From NCBI RefSeq assembly GCF_000350225.1, contig NW_005178719.1:140175-204174 (forward strand): DNA of 64,000 nt. Reading direction: 5' to 3'. Every line of letters starts with the position of its first letter. Position 1 is the first letter of the stretch. This document shows positions 1-9,490 of the stretch, piece after piece. The notes below the pieces were generated by a model that made no database searches, was not told the origin of the DNA, and saw only the letters and a program-made list of their open reading frames with translations. Both the position numbers and the translations under genes were made by a program. The stretch comes from Chondrus crispus. Its lineage: Eukaryota; Rhodophyta; Florideophyceae; Gigartinales; Gigartinaceae.

Positions 1-2152
1 TCGTGTCACAATGCCCTCCTTGGCGGACATGGACGCCGAATTGCCCCGGCACCCGGGGTACTGTCCTCCGAACAACCGTGGGTCAGGGGCCCGCGTGCCC
101 TCAAACGACGCGAGCGGCTAACCGCGCGGTCTGGTCGTCAACCGCGCGGGGCCCTTCACCCCTCCGTCAACGAGACTATGGAAAAAAGGGGGGGCGCTGA
201 TTCGTCGCCGGGTCACAGTAAAATTGCTTCCCTGGTTACGTGTTCTTTGCGTAGGTCCTCTTCTTCCCATTACCCTTCAGGCCCTCGTTGCTTAGTACCC
301 CCTTTCGTATAAGTCCATCAAGGCAGACGCATCATCCGTCCTCGGCCAGCTGTCCAAATTACTACTGTGTAGGGGTATTGGTGTTTCCAATTAACCCCCC
401 CTCCCTGCGGCGTTCGTTTTCGGGGAGCGATCGTTTCGCATTTTTCCGGGGCAAACTTCGCCGCTCCTCCTTAGCGGGACCTCCCCGGCTTGTGGAGAGG
501 GTCAATCCTGAGTCCTTGGCCGATCTGGACTGCTCCTGCTCCTCGGTTCCCTACGACCACCCCCGTTTGCTTACCTTCCTTCCTGGTGCGCGGCGAGCAT
601 CCCTCTGGCAGCCCACCATTTCCCTCGTAGAAGTCGTATGCTTTGCCGTCTATATCGCCACCGACGACCCCCCCTCCGCGCGTTGGTATCCTCCGTGGCC
701 GAGCTGGGGTCGACAGGTTGTTGGAGGGCTCTCCAGGTCCTGCCCGTGATGGGCATGACGGGGCGGTGGAACGTGCAGCGGAGGCCGCCGTCACGGCGCA
801 CGGCCTACTTGGCCGTCTCGTCGCGCGTGCCCTGACAGCACTGCGCGGGCCGCGAAGCGTTCTCCTGGTTGCTCACCGAGGTCGTCAGGGCGGGCCGACA
901 GGAGCATGGAGACGTAGAGCGCGAGGCGGCGCGGGGTTGGGGAGCGCGGTGCGTGTTTGTAGTCGTAAACTGGCGAGCTGAACTCCTCCTCTTGCACACG
1001 GCGTGCAAGCGCCCTGTACGACAGCGGTTTGCGCACGGTGCTGTTCCTCAGGGGTTCCTACCTGACTTTTCCTGGCGAGGGACGGACTTGCTCATCCCCC
1101 TCCCTGTCTCCTTTTTCGCGCCCCTCGCCCTTCGGGGGCGAGGGCGCGGATGCGCAACACGCGTCTCCTTCTTCGCGCCCCTCGCCCTTCGGGGGCGAGG
1201 GCGCGGACGCGCAACACGCGTCTCCTTCTTTGCGCCCCTCGCCCTTCGGGGGCGAGGGCGCGGACGCGCAACACGCGCGGAGCGGGGAAAGAAGGCCGGT
1301 GTCGAACAGGCTTCCTGACCGGTATTGCGATCGGCCCAGGGGTTGTGCGCGGTGTCGGTGCGCAACGAGCCGAGTCGGGGTGTCGCACCGCGTTCTACCA
1401 CTATGACGTCGTCACTTCATTAGACGCAACAGGCGGCGGTGGTGATTCGTACAGTATCCCGCGGGGCATTGCGTGTCTCGTATGCCGACGTGCGTACGTT
1501 CGCTCACGTGAGTTGCCCTTTTTTCGATTAATTTTCCGTTAATTTTTCCATTCCCGTGGTGGCGGATTGACACCGAGCGAGCGGGGCGCTGCGTGGGGTT
1601 GCCGCACTGTACGACAAGTGTCCCCATTTCTTCTCAGTTTTTCACACCTCATCCGCCGGTAGTGCTGTCGAGACCGGGTCGGGGGTATGACAGTGTAGTT
1701 TTCTCCTTGCCCCAATTTTCGCGTATTAGCCGTTGGCGGAGCTGCTCGTTGTCTCATCCGGGACCCCCATCCTCACGAGCCACAGTGACTCTCGGTCTCT
1801 ACGCCCCGCGTTTCAGCTCCTCTCCACTATTATTCCAAGGGCTCCCGTGATTCCGTTGGGGTTGCCTCAGTCGTTGGACCTCCCCTCGCCGCGATGATCG
1901 GACTTAACGGAACGTCCGGTGACCCTGTTCGGGGGGGGGGGTGTCCGACCTTTCAGCTCCGGAAGGGGTACTCGACTCCCCTTCGAGCTCTGCGTCCTCG
2001 TATCGTCGGTCACTGCGTGGTCGAGATCCTTGCTGGCAGTCCGCACTGCCTCGCCTTTACGTCGTGCGTCCTTGGGTTTTGGGAGTCAAATACGGCTTGA
2101 CTTCTGTGCGGTCCTCACGTCAACCGTAACGAAGCGGTTGAGGGCCCCCCTC
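1..2152. other. 3' region of element 1, no supported gene
   Basis: This GC-rich stretch lies downstream of the pol stop in the element's own direction. Short open frames occur on both strands, but they are low-complexity, overlap each other and resemble nothing I recognise. The second gypsy element in this window carries a long antisense frame in the same position. I could not find a convincing counterpart here, though its body could lie beyond the left edge. The stretch does hold a threefold 57-base tandem repeat (1107-1277) and a G11 run near 1930. Confidence 0.6.
1107..1277. repeat. Three tandem 57-bp repeats, each a GC hairpin with a TTCG loop
   Basis: Copies start at 1107, 1164 and 1221 with only a few substitutions between them. 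Each contains CTCGCCC-TTCGG-GGGCGAG, a self-complementary stem closed by a C(TTCG)G tetraloop, extended outward by further G/C pairs with a one-base bulge. The 57-base period is a multiple of three, so the repeat does not close reading frames. It lies in the 3' untranslated part of element 1. Confidence 0.9.
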
Positions 2153-2639
2153 TCAAGCGTGAACGTCCGCGTTCACGTCAGACGTGAGGTTCCTGCCGGT
2201 GCGTCTCCGGAGGCGTTGGGCGTAACGAGACACCAACTCCTCCGGAACGTGAGTCCGGGCGGTCCATGTGGGCGTGTCGTAATCCGCCCACTTGATGAGG
2301 AACTCGATTGTTCCGTCCTCCATGGCTCGATGCCGGAGTAGTCGTTCCACGGCATACTGCGTGCCCTCGGTGACCTTGTCGGCAAGGTCGCTTGGGGCTG
2401 TCGTACTCGCCCGTGGCGCGCCCGTCGGTGGTGGCGCGTACACGCAGCGGTCTGCGGAGACGCGCTCGGTGACACCATCACGATCGATCGTGATGGTTCG
2501 CCGGTCGTTGGCGAGTACGTGGTATGGCCCAACGGCGGGCGACGCGAGTTTGTTAGACGTCTTTGCCCCATCGGTGGGGTTCAGGTAGACGTAATTACCT
2601 GGCTTGATACGTGCGTTGAGCCGTCTGACGCGCTTATCA
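2153..2639 (-). pseudogene. pol: Integrase C-terminus with chromodomain, out of frame with pol (element 1)
   Basis: This segment continues the integrase after a one-base frameshift at about 2639. It carries a basic stretch, a GPY-type module (GPYHVL) and a chromodomain, recognisable from YAVERLLRHR and FLIKWADYDTPTW. In the second gypsy element the matching stretch reads through with one extra T, so a single-base loss here is the simplest explanation. Between this segment and the main pol frame there is also an in-frame TAG at 2782-2784. Chromodomains on chromovirus integrases are thought to steer insertion to heterochromatin. Confidence 0.9.
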
Positions 2640-2781
2640 AGTCGCGCTTGTACCGAGCCTGCGTCCGGCGCAGGCTCCCGTACGCCTTCTGGATCGTGTC
2701 GTCCAACGTCTTGAGGAACTCAGAGCGCGCGTTGCCCCTGTCGGACGGGGGCGCGTCACCGTCGGCTCTACGTAGAGAGAA

Positions 2782-5700
2782 CTACGGCGGGGGTCGGCTG
2801 AGGACGAGCTCGAAGGGCGTGGTACTCGTCGTACGATGTACGTGGGAGTTGTACGCGTACGTGAGCGGCGGCACGTACACGTCCCAGTCGTCCTGATGTT
2901 CGCCGACGTAATTGCGTAACATCGAAGCGATGGTCCGGTTATATCGCTCGACCTGCCCGTTCGTCTGGGGGTGGTACGCCGAAGTGTACAAGTTGGTCAC
3001 TCCCAGGACACGGCACGTGCTGTGGAAGAACTTCGCGTTAAACTGCGGTCCGTTATCCGACAGTAGCGAGCGTGGGACGCCGTATTTAAATACCCACGCG
3101 TCGCAGAACGCGACGGCTACCGTGTACGCGGTTACGGTCCGCAGTGCCACAACTTGAGTAAGCTTGGTGAAACGGTCCGTAATTACGAGAAGGAACCGTT
3201 TCCCTGCCTTTGTCTTGGGTAGCGGTCCCAAGATGTCGATGGCGAGGCTCTCAAGCGGCCGTGTTGCCGGAAACAACTTCAAACGGTTGAGGTGTTTCCG
3301 CAACTTAACACGGTTCATCGCGCATGTTCGGCACCCTCGCACCGTAGCTGCGACATCTGCAGCGAGATGGGGCCAGTAGTACTCGCGACGGAGCGCGAAG
3401 TACATACGGTTCTGGCCCGGGTGCCCCGCGATGGTTGGTGTGTGGCAGAGCTGGAGAAGCCGAGCCCGTAGCGTCCGTGGCACCACGACCTGCACGATGT
3501 CAGGGTCGAAGGGGTGTCTCCGTTTGAGCACCCCGTGGTGGTCCTCGAAGAACGCGGAGTCCCGGGACTCTGACTGTCGTGCCAGTACGGTCTGGCAGAA
3601 GTCATCCACGCGTTGCTCTTCGGCTATCTCCTCTAACGTAAGAGGGGCCGGAAGGTCGTCCTGCGGAGGGGCGACCGTGGAGGCGGGCGCGCCAACTTCG
3701 GGTTGTTCGGCGCGCTCGATGTCGACGGCGTCGAACTCGTCGTTCTCCTCCCAGAACGAGGTGGGTCCTTCAAGAGCGGGGGCCTCGTCGTCGCCCCTCG
3801 GCTCGTCGCGCGTACGGACGCGCGACCCTCTTCGCGATCCGGCTTGGTTCCTTGTTGTCACGAAGACATGGACGGCCTTGTGATCGCAGCTCGCGGTACA
3901 GACGTGGTCCGCGAGCTCGTCCGACATGTCACGGGCGGTCGTACCCGCATCGAAGGTGGGAATGTCGTCATCCACCTCGACGACTGGGCGAGGGTCGTCG
4001 GTGACCCTTGGCGACACGAGGCGTGACAGGGCATCGGGCACCTGGTGCACGCGCCCGGGGCGGTACTGGATGGTGAAGTCGTATTCCGCCAACCGCAGTC
4101 GCCACCGGGTAAGCCTTCCCGAACTCTCCGTGAGGGACATAAGCCATCGGAGGGCATCATGGTCCGTCCGGACGATGAACTTGGTACCTTCGATGTACGG
4201 CCGTAGTGTGCGGACGGCCCACACTACGGCAAAGCATTCGCGCTCCGTCGCGCTGTAGTTGCGCTCACTATCGGACAGTGAGTACAACAAATACCCCACG
4301 GGGCGCCAGTCGTTGGCGCCTTCGTGTTCCTGGAGCAACGTACATCCCAGGTGATAGGCACTAGCATCCGTGTCAATCATGTACGGCCGACCGTGCCGCG
4401 GCAATGCTAGGATCGGCGGGGAAATCATCCGCTCCTTCAACGCCTCGAACGCTTGAAGTTGCAGCTCGGTCGGGTCGTCGAAGTTGGGGTCCGCGTCCTT
4501 GCGCGTCATGTCCGTTAATGGGCGCGCAATCTTCGCGAACCCCTTCACGAAGCGGCGGTAGACGTTGCACGCTCCGAGGTACGAGCGCACCTGCGTCAAC
4601 GTCCTCGGAAACGTGAACGTCTTGAAGGCGTCCGCCGCCGCTTCGGCGACGCTCAGCTTGCCTGGGGAAATGACGTGCCCCAGGTAGTGCACCTTCGGTT
4701 GGAAGAAGCTACACTTCTTGAGCTTGAGGGAGATTCCGGCGCTCCTCAGCAAGCTCAAGACAGTGTCGAGATGCTTTGCGTGTTCTCCGTGCGTACGGGA
4801 GAACACGATGACATCATCCAGGTAGACGAGGCATATCTGCCATCGGACGCCAGATAGGATGATGTCGAGGGCACGTTGGAAGGTGGCCGGTGCCCCTTTT
4901 AGCCCGAACGGCATACGCAAATGGCGAAACGTTCCCATATGCGTAGTGAACGTGGTCTTGTCCCGGTCTTCCGGAGCGACGGGGATCTGCCAATAACCGG
5001 AATTGCAGTCCAACGTCGTAAAGACGGCTGCATCCCCGAGCGAATCGATGCAGTCGTCCATCCGGGGCAGCGGATACGAATCCGCTGCCGTCTTTGCGTT
5101 GAGACGCCGGTAGTCCACGCAGAACCGAAGAGAGCCGTCTTTCTTCGGTACGAGCACCACGGGGGACGCCCACTCGGTGCTCGCAGGTTCGATTACCCCT
5201 GCGTTCAACATTTTGTTGACTTCCTTGGCGACCATCTCACGCATAGCCGGCCCCTTTCGGTAGGGCATTGAACGTATCGGCTTCGTACCCGGTTCGAGGG
5301 GAATGCGGTGTTCGGTCGCTCGGATCGTTCCGAGCGCCCCGCTCCACAGACTCGAGTGCTTACGGAGCATCTCGAGCACGTGGCCCCGGAACTTGTCATC
5401 ATCGATGTATGACAAGTCGATTTCTTTTTCCCAATCCTCCGGCGGATTTTCGGGATCCTTTTCAAAGGCGGGTGCAGTGCCCCCTTCCGGCGGCGGGCAC
5501 TTCGCCGGTCGGCCGTCCGTACCGGCTCCTCTCTTCTCAACGGTTGGCCCCTGGGCGGAGCCTGGTCGACCAGCTCCTGCCGTTCCGACTTGGTCGGTCA
5601 AGTCGGTGAGGTGTAGCGCGTGCGCGATCCCCTCGGCGATGCGACGTCCGGGCGTCAAGATCGCGAGGGGGTTGCGCTTCGCGTATCCCACGACGGCGTG

Positions 5701-6867
5701 CTTCGGAAGCCGCCTTTCCTGTCGCGAAAAGTTCGCGACGATGACGTCGAAGGTCTGGTTCGGCAGGACCTCGACGACGCCGTTCGTCAGCCTCACTCCA
5801 TGTCGATGTTGGAGTGACGGCTTCGGCTCTATAAACACGAGTCCCCTCCCCGTCGTCGTAACGCGCACACGGGCCTGCGACCTCGCGGGAATGGTAACCC
5901 AGCGGGCGATTCGGATCGCCTGCGGGGCTTCGTCGCGTGCGTCAGCCCGGCTTGTCTGACGTCCGTGCCGCCTGGTTGGGGGAGTCGGCTCCCCCTTCCC
6001 GTCGACAATGGCAACGGAGCCACCTTGGCGGAGCTCCAACCGTTGAGCTTCGATGTCGATACTTCGTACGTGTGTATCGATGAAGGCCGTACCAAGGAGG
6101 ACCGGCACGGCGAGCTGGTCCGCCACGACGAACGGAATTCGGAACGTCGTGTTCCTCAACCGCACGGCCAGGCGTACGACGGCCGAGAGCTTAAGCGGGT
6201 TGCTATTTGCGCCTGCCAATCGGGGCAGTGGCGCGTCGCGGATGACGTACCGCGACCAATCGGGAGGAAGGTCCGCCTTCCTCACCAGATTGTACCCCGA
6301 GCACGTATCAACGGCGATCGTGCGGGGCTTGAAGGCATTTCCCTCCGTGGCTATCGAGCCGAGGACGTTGTAAATCTTCGATGTCATAAGGCAAATGACG
6401 CCGTCGACCACCTTCGGCGTGCCCGGCTCGGCGAGATCGTTCCGCCTGGGCCGCCGGCGCCGGTTCCGACTTCTCTTCCGCGTCCTTCGGCCTTGGTCGC
6501 GGGGCGCCCTTCGGTCGGCCGCGTCCCAGCGACAAGTCGCGTTCGTACGCGGCTTGAATTCTACTAGCGGCCCCGGGTCCCCCTGGGTCGGGCCGCTGGC
6601 GCGTTCGATGCGCTTCTTGTTAGGCACTTGGCTCACGGTTTCCACAGTGCCTTCCTCCATGGGCGCCGGGCTCACGGTTGCCTCAGCGTCTTCGTCCTTT
6701 CCCACCGAGCTTACGGGTGTCTCGGTGCGCTTGTGCGGGGTTGAGGGAAATAATATCGGTAAACATTCCCCTCCCCCGCCGGGGACAAATAGGGGCGGGT
6801 CAAGGTTGGTTTGACAAGACGGTTCACGCGACCGCGCGAACGTAACCGTCTTTACGGGTTTTTCGAA
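2782..6867 (-). CDS. pol: Pol polyprotein: protease, reverse transcriptase, RNase H, integrase (element 1)
   Basis: The frame opens just after a TAG at 6868-6870 and ends at a TAG at 2782-2784. There is no ATG near its start, so it is presumably made as a Gag-Pol fusion by a -1 shift. From the N-terminus it has a basic linker and a protease whose active-site motif reads DTCSG (Asp codon 6307-6309) instead of the usual DTGA or DSGA. Next come a reverse transcriptase with YLDD at 4813-4824, an RNase H (IDTDASAYHLG) and an integrase. The integrase has an H-H-C-C zinc finger and a D-D-35-E core (LAIDILG, LLSDNGPQF, NGQVERYNR). The chromodomain end is cut off by the TAG and a frameshift. All RT landmarks are intact. 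Confidence 0.95.
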   Translation of the reverse strand, partial: FEKPVKTVTFARSREPSCQTNLDPPLFVPGGGGECLPILFPSTPHKRTETPVSSVGKDEDAEATVSPAPMEEGTVETVSQVPNKKRIERASGPTQGDPGPLVEFKPRTNATCRWDAADRRAPRDQGRRTRKRSRNRRRRPRRNDLAEPGTPKVVDGVICLMTSKIYNVLGSIATEGNAFKPRTIAVDTCSGYNLVRKADLPPDWSRYVIRDAPLPRLAGANSNPLKLSAVVRLAVRLRNTTFRIPFVVADQLAVPVLLGTAFIDTHVRSIDIEAQRLELRQGGSVAIVDGKGEPTPPTRRHGRQTSRADARDEAPQAIRIARWVTIPARSQARVRVTTTGRGLVFIEPKPSLQHRHGVRLTNGVVEVLPNQTFDVIVANFSRQERRLPKHAVVGYAKRNPLAILTPGRRIAEGIAHALHLTDLTDQVGTAGAGRPGSAQGPTVEKRGAGTDGRPAKCPPPEGGTAPAFEKDPENPPEDWEKEIDLSYIDDDKFRGHVLEMLRKHSSLWSGALGTIRATEHRIPLEPGTKPIRSMPYRKGPAMREMVAKEVNKMLNAGVIEPASTEWASPVVLVPKKDGSLRFCVDYRRLNAKTAADSYPLPRMDDCIDSLGDAAVFTTLDCNSGYWQIPVAPEDRDKTTFTTHMGTFRHLRMPFGLKGAPATFQRALDIILSGVRWQICLVYLDDVIVFSRTHGEHAKHLDTVLSLLRSAGISLKLKKCSFFQPKVHYLGHVISPGKLSVAEAAADAFKTFTFPRTLTQVRSYLGACNVYRRFVKGFAKIARPLTDMTRKDADPNFDDPTELQLQAFEALKERMISPPILALPRHGRPYMIDTDASAYHLGCTLLQEHEGANDWRPVGYLLYSLSDSERNYSATERECFAVVWAVRTLRPYIEGTKFIVRTDHDALRWLMSLTESSGRLTRWRLRLAEYDFTIQYRPGRVHQVPDALSRLVSPRVTDDPRPVVEVDDDIPTFDAGTTARDMSDELADHVCTASCDHKAVHVFVTTRNQAGSRRGSRVRTRDEPRGDDEAPALEGPTSFWEENDEFDAVDIERAEQPEVGAPASTVAPPQDDLPAPLTLEEIAEEQRVDDFCQTVLARQSESRDSAFFEDHHGVLKRRHPFDPDIVQVVVPRTLRARLLQLCHTPTIAGHPGQNRMYFALRREYYWPHLAADVAATVRGCRTCAMNRVKLRKHLNRLKLFPATRPLESLAIDILGPLPKTKAGKRFLLVITDRFTKLTQVVALRTVTAYTVAVAFCDAWVFKYGVPRSLLSDNGPQFNAKFFHSTCRVLGVTNLYTSAYHPQTNGQVERYNRTIASMLRNYVGEHQDDWDVYVPPLTYAYNSHVHRTTSTTPFELVLSRPPP

Positions 6868-6870
6868 CTA
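6852..6870 (-). promoter_or_regulatory. Presumed -1 ribosomal frameshift site between gag and pol (element 1)
   Basis: In the gag frame the last codons are AGT TCG AAA AAC CCG then TAA. In the -1 frame the same bases follow a TAG and read TTC GAA AAA CCC GTA and onward into pol. The shift must therefore occur within about five codons. The only slippery-looking heptamer there is G AAA AAC (6858-6864). It departs from the ideal X XXY YYZ rule at its first base. A stimulatory RNA structure was not worked out. Confidence 0.6.
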
Positions 6871-9005
6871 CCCGAGCTGTCAGTGCTATTCGCTTGGCTA
6901 TCGTTAGCTAGCGCGTCGACGGGCCCCTGGCCGCGCGGATGGGGACGGTTTCCCCATCCCGACTGGCCATCTTCTACGAAGTAATCGGATACTTCGTGGC
7001 CTTGGATTGCAACGTCCGGCCGTTGCAATATTCGAGGGGCGGAGAGAACGGGCTCCCCTCCGCCTCCTTCCGTGGGCTGGGGGTGCGTCTCACCAGCCCA
7101 ATCTTGGAGGTACATGATGGCGTTCTGTACCCCTTGGGGCAACGGGGGTCGGCCCCGGTCTCCTCGCCCATCTCGACGGGGATATCGCGTATCCATCCGA
7201 CGAGGGTCACGTCGATCCCTTTGATCGGTCCCCGGGTATCGGTACCCGCCTTCACGAGGGGCAAAACGGACGCCCCCACCCGATCGGCTCGGGTCACCTC
7301 GACGCGGGCCTCGGTCTGCCCGCGTAGACTGCTGGATGAGATTGCGCATTCCGGGGCGCGTCTCCATCTGATAGCGGTAGTTCCTGTACGCCGTGAACTG
7401 ACGTTGTTCAGGCGACAGGAACGGGCACGCGTACATGGCGTGGCCGTACGTCCGGCACAGCCAACAAATGTACGCGCTGCCATCGGTCGACGCGAAAGTC
7501 GCCGCGTGGCGTGCCTCCTCATCGGTGAGTCGAGGCACGTTAGGCAGCCCGCGGTCTCCTTCTCGACGGGAGATATCCAGCTCGGCCATGTTGTGGTTCG
7601 GACCACCCGTGGCCCTCGGCGTGTGTGCGAACGCCGTTGCGAAGCTTCCGGTCGAGCCGGTGGAAGCTGGCGTAGGGGGTCGGCCCCCTGCCCAGTCGAA
7701 GCCTTGCGTGATGAGGACAGGGTCGGCCTGCCACTCATCTTCTCCAATGTGGAGGGCGGTCGCCGGCGAACTCGTTCCGTGCGACCTTGGAGTTCGGACT
7801 CCCTTCGCTGCCGGCTTTGGGTCCGGCAGCGGCAACCCGCGACGGGCGCGGTAGGTTGTACCCTCGGCCGTTGCGATACGGCGAATCGTTGAGAGTTCGG
7901 TCTTCTGTTGTCCGGGCAACCTTTGCATCGTCTCTGCCACTGCGGCCCGGGTCGCAGTGGACAGCCCGCGCACGAAGTAGTGCGCGAGAGCTTGCTCTGA
8001 GAACACGGCCGTGCATCGGAACGCGGCGGATTCCAGCCGGTCTGCGAACGTGTTCTCGGTTTCGTGAGGAAGCTGTCGCGCCGACGCGACAGCGTCAAAC
8101 GCTTCCCCCAACACGTCGTTGGTTAGGTATCGTTTGATAAATTGGTTGACGAGACCAGGCCAGCTCGTGTCGTCGTGGAGCTGGCCGGCGCGGAGGCCGC
8201 GCATGGTGTAACTCGTATACAACCGCTCCGCGTCCCGCTCGAGGAAGTGAGCGAAGACACGGATTGCCACACCTTCGGTCAGGTGCTGGGCATTGAAGGT
8301 TATCCGGATATCCTTCAGAAACGGGAGCAACTGAATCGCGTCAGTACCGTCGAAGCTCTTCATCGTGGGACGGAGCCCACGGCAGCGTTGGACGTACTTC
8401 GCGATCCGTCCCGCGTCACCCGAGGTAACGAGCCTCGAGGTGTTGTCCAACCGATACATGCGGTAGTTCGCGACGGCGCTGAACTCCTGTATCATGGTGT
8501 GGACGGGCTCGAGCCCGGGTTCGGCGGGGCCCAACGTTCCGAACGGCGTGACGGACAACGTTCGGACGTCGACGGGGCCGGGATACGCGGTAAGATCCGC
8601 TGGCTGGTAGCCGCCCCAGCGAGGATCGAAGGGGAGAATCGGTTCCCCTGATCCGCGGGCGACTCCTCCACGGCCACGGTCGGGTTCGTCCGGTACCCGT
8701 CGGGACTGCCGCATGCTTCCGGATGCATACGGCAGGGCTTGAGTCTCGGACGCGAAGTTCGCGTCCGCTGTCGGCTTGATGTCCTCCGCCCTCCGACTGG
8801 TGACGGCTCCAGTCGGGGGCCACTCCTGCGCTCCGGATGCGCCCGGAGGAACAGTGGCACCGGGCCCACTCGAGGGGGCTCCGGGCGGCCTCTCGGCCGA
8901 GGTCTGTTCCATCTCACGGGCACGGCGGCGCGTTGAGTTGAGCTCCGCCGCCATGTGCGCGAACGCTCCCATCTGTTCGGCTGATGGGAGGGGTTGCGGG
9001 TTGCG
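6852..9005 (-). CDS. gag: Gag polyprotein, main part (element 1)
   Basis: The open frame yields 706 residues from the ATG at 8972. The centre has the helical character of a capsid domain (for example DAIQLLPFLKDIRITFNAQH). Near the C-terminus lies a classical CX2CX4HX4C zinc knuckle, CWLCRTYGHAMYAC, the nucleic-acid-binding motif of nucleocapsid. The end is rich in Arg, Gly and Pro. The frame is open upstream of this ATG as far as a TGA at 9006-9008, beyond which the same frame continues, so the natural Gag probably began at 9413. Its last codons overlap pol in the -1 frame. Confidence 0.9.
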   Translation of the reverse strand, partial: RNPQPLPSAEQMGAFAHMAAELNSTRRRAREMEQTSAERPPGAPSSGPGATVPPGASGAQEWPPTGAVTSRRAEDIKPTADANFASETQALPYASGSMRQSRRVPDEPDRGRGGVARGSGEPILPFDPRWGGYQPADLTAYPGPVDVRTLSVTPFGTLGPAEPGLEPVHTMIQEFSAVANYRMYRLDNTSRLVTSGDAGRIAKYVQRCRGLRPTMKSFDGTDAIQLLPFLKDIRITFNAQHLTEGVAIRVFAHFLERDAERLYTSYTMRGLRAGQLHDDTSWPGLVNQFIKRYLTNDVLGEAFDAVASARQLPHETENTFADRLESAAFRCTAVFSEQALAHYFVRGLSTATRAAVAETMQRLPGQQKTELSTIRRIATAEGTTYRARRGLPLPDPKPAAKGVRTPRSHGTSSPATALHIGEDEWQADPVLITQGFDWAGGRPPTPASTGSTGSFATAFAHTPRATGGPNHNMAELDISRREGDRGLPNVPRLTDEEARHAATFASTDGSAYICWLCRTYGHAMYACPFLSPEQRQFTAYRNYRYQMETRPGMRNLIQQSTRADRGPRRGDPSRSGGGVRFAPREGGYRYPGTDQRDRRDPRRMDTRYPRRDGRGDRGRPPLPQGVQNAIMYLQDWAGETHPQPTEGGGGEPVLSAPRILQRPDVAIQGHEVSDYFVEDGQSGWGNRPHPRGQGPVDALANDSQANSTDSSGSSKNP

Positions 9006-9413
9006 TCAGACCCCGGAGTTTGCACTCGCGGGTCGACCCGCAACGTCCACGGCGGGGGAATCGATGCGCGCCTCTTCGACCAGTACCAAACGGAACTGTA
9101 GCTGGTCGACGAGAGCGCGCAGGTTCTCCAAGGACTGAGTTACGCGCTCAAACCTTCCTTCGCGGAGGGAGCGCAACTCATCCATACAGCGGGCGTAGAC
9201 GCTGTCGGAGACGTCGATACGGAGGGATGTTCGGACATCTTCGATATACTCCGCGATGCGATCGTACATCGCGCGAGCGCGTCCTTCGGAGAAGTCGGGC
9301 GACGGTTCGCGGTCTCGGGGACCAGCGTCGCCGTCGCCGACTCGGACGCGGAGCGCGGCCTCTCGCACATCGGCCGGCTCCGAGCGAATCGAGGTGGGAT
9401 ATTCGCCACTCAT
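9006..9413 (-). pseudogene. gag: N-terminal part of gag, separated by an in-frame TGA (element 1)
   Basis: 135 codons from an ATG at 9413 end in TGA at 9006-9008, in exactly the same frame as the main gag. The start (MSGEYP) resembles the start of gag in the second gypsy element (MSGRED), which supports 9413 as the true gag start. The segment is acidic to mixed charge and predicted to be helical. Either the TGA is a mutation, for example from CGA, or it is read through. I favour mutation because the same element also has a TAG and a frameshift in pol. Confidence 0.75.
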
Positions 9414-9471
9414 CTCGACGCGTACGGACGCGGAGGTAAACGATAGTCTTCTCGGTTCGATCGTGAGAGTC

Positions 9472-9489
9472 TTCTAGGTCGGGAGACCA
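9472..9489 (-). other. tRNA primer-binding site (element 1)
   Basis: On the minus strand TGGTCTCCCGACCTAGAA starts one base after the LTR end. It is an 18-base site beginning with the TGG that pairs with a tRNA 3' CCA. The same 18 bases stand next to the 5' LTR of the second gypsy element. I could not assign the tRNA. Confidence 0.85.
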
Positions 9490-9490
9490 C

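Noticed and set aside
288..1542. A counterpart of the antisense accessory frame in element 1
   Set aside because: The plus-strand frames there are short, overlap each other, are partly made of the 57-bp tandem repeat and show no visible resemblance to the frame in element 2.
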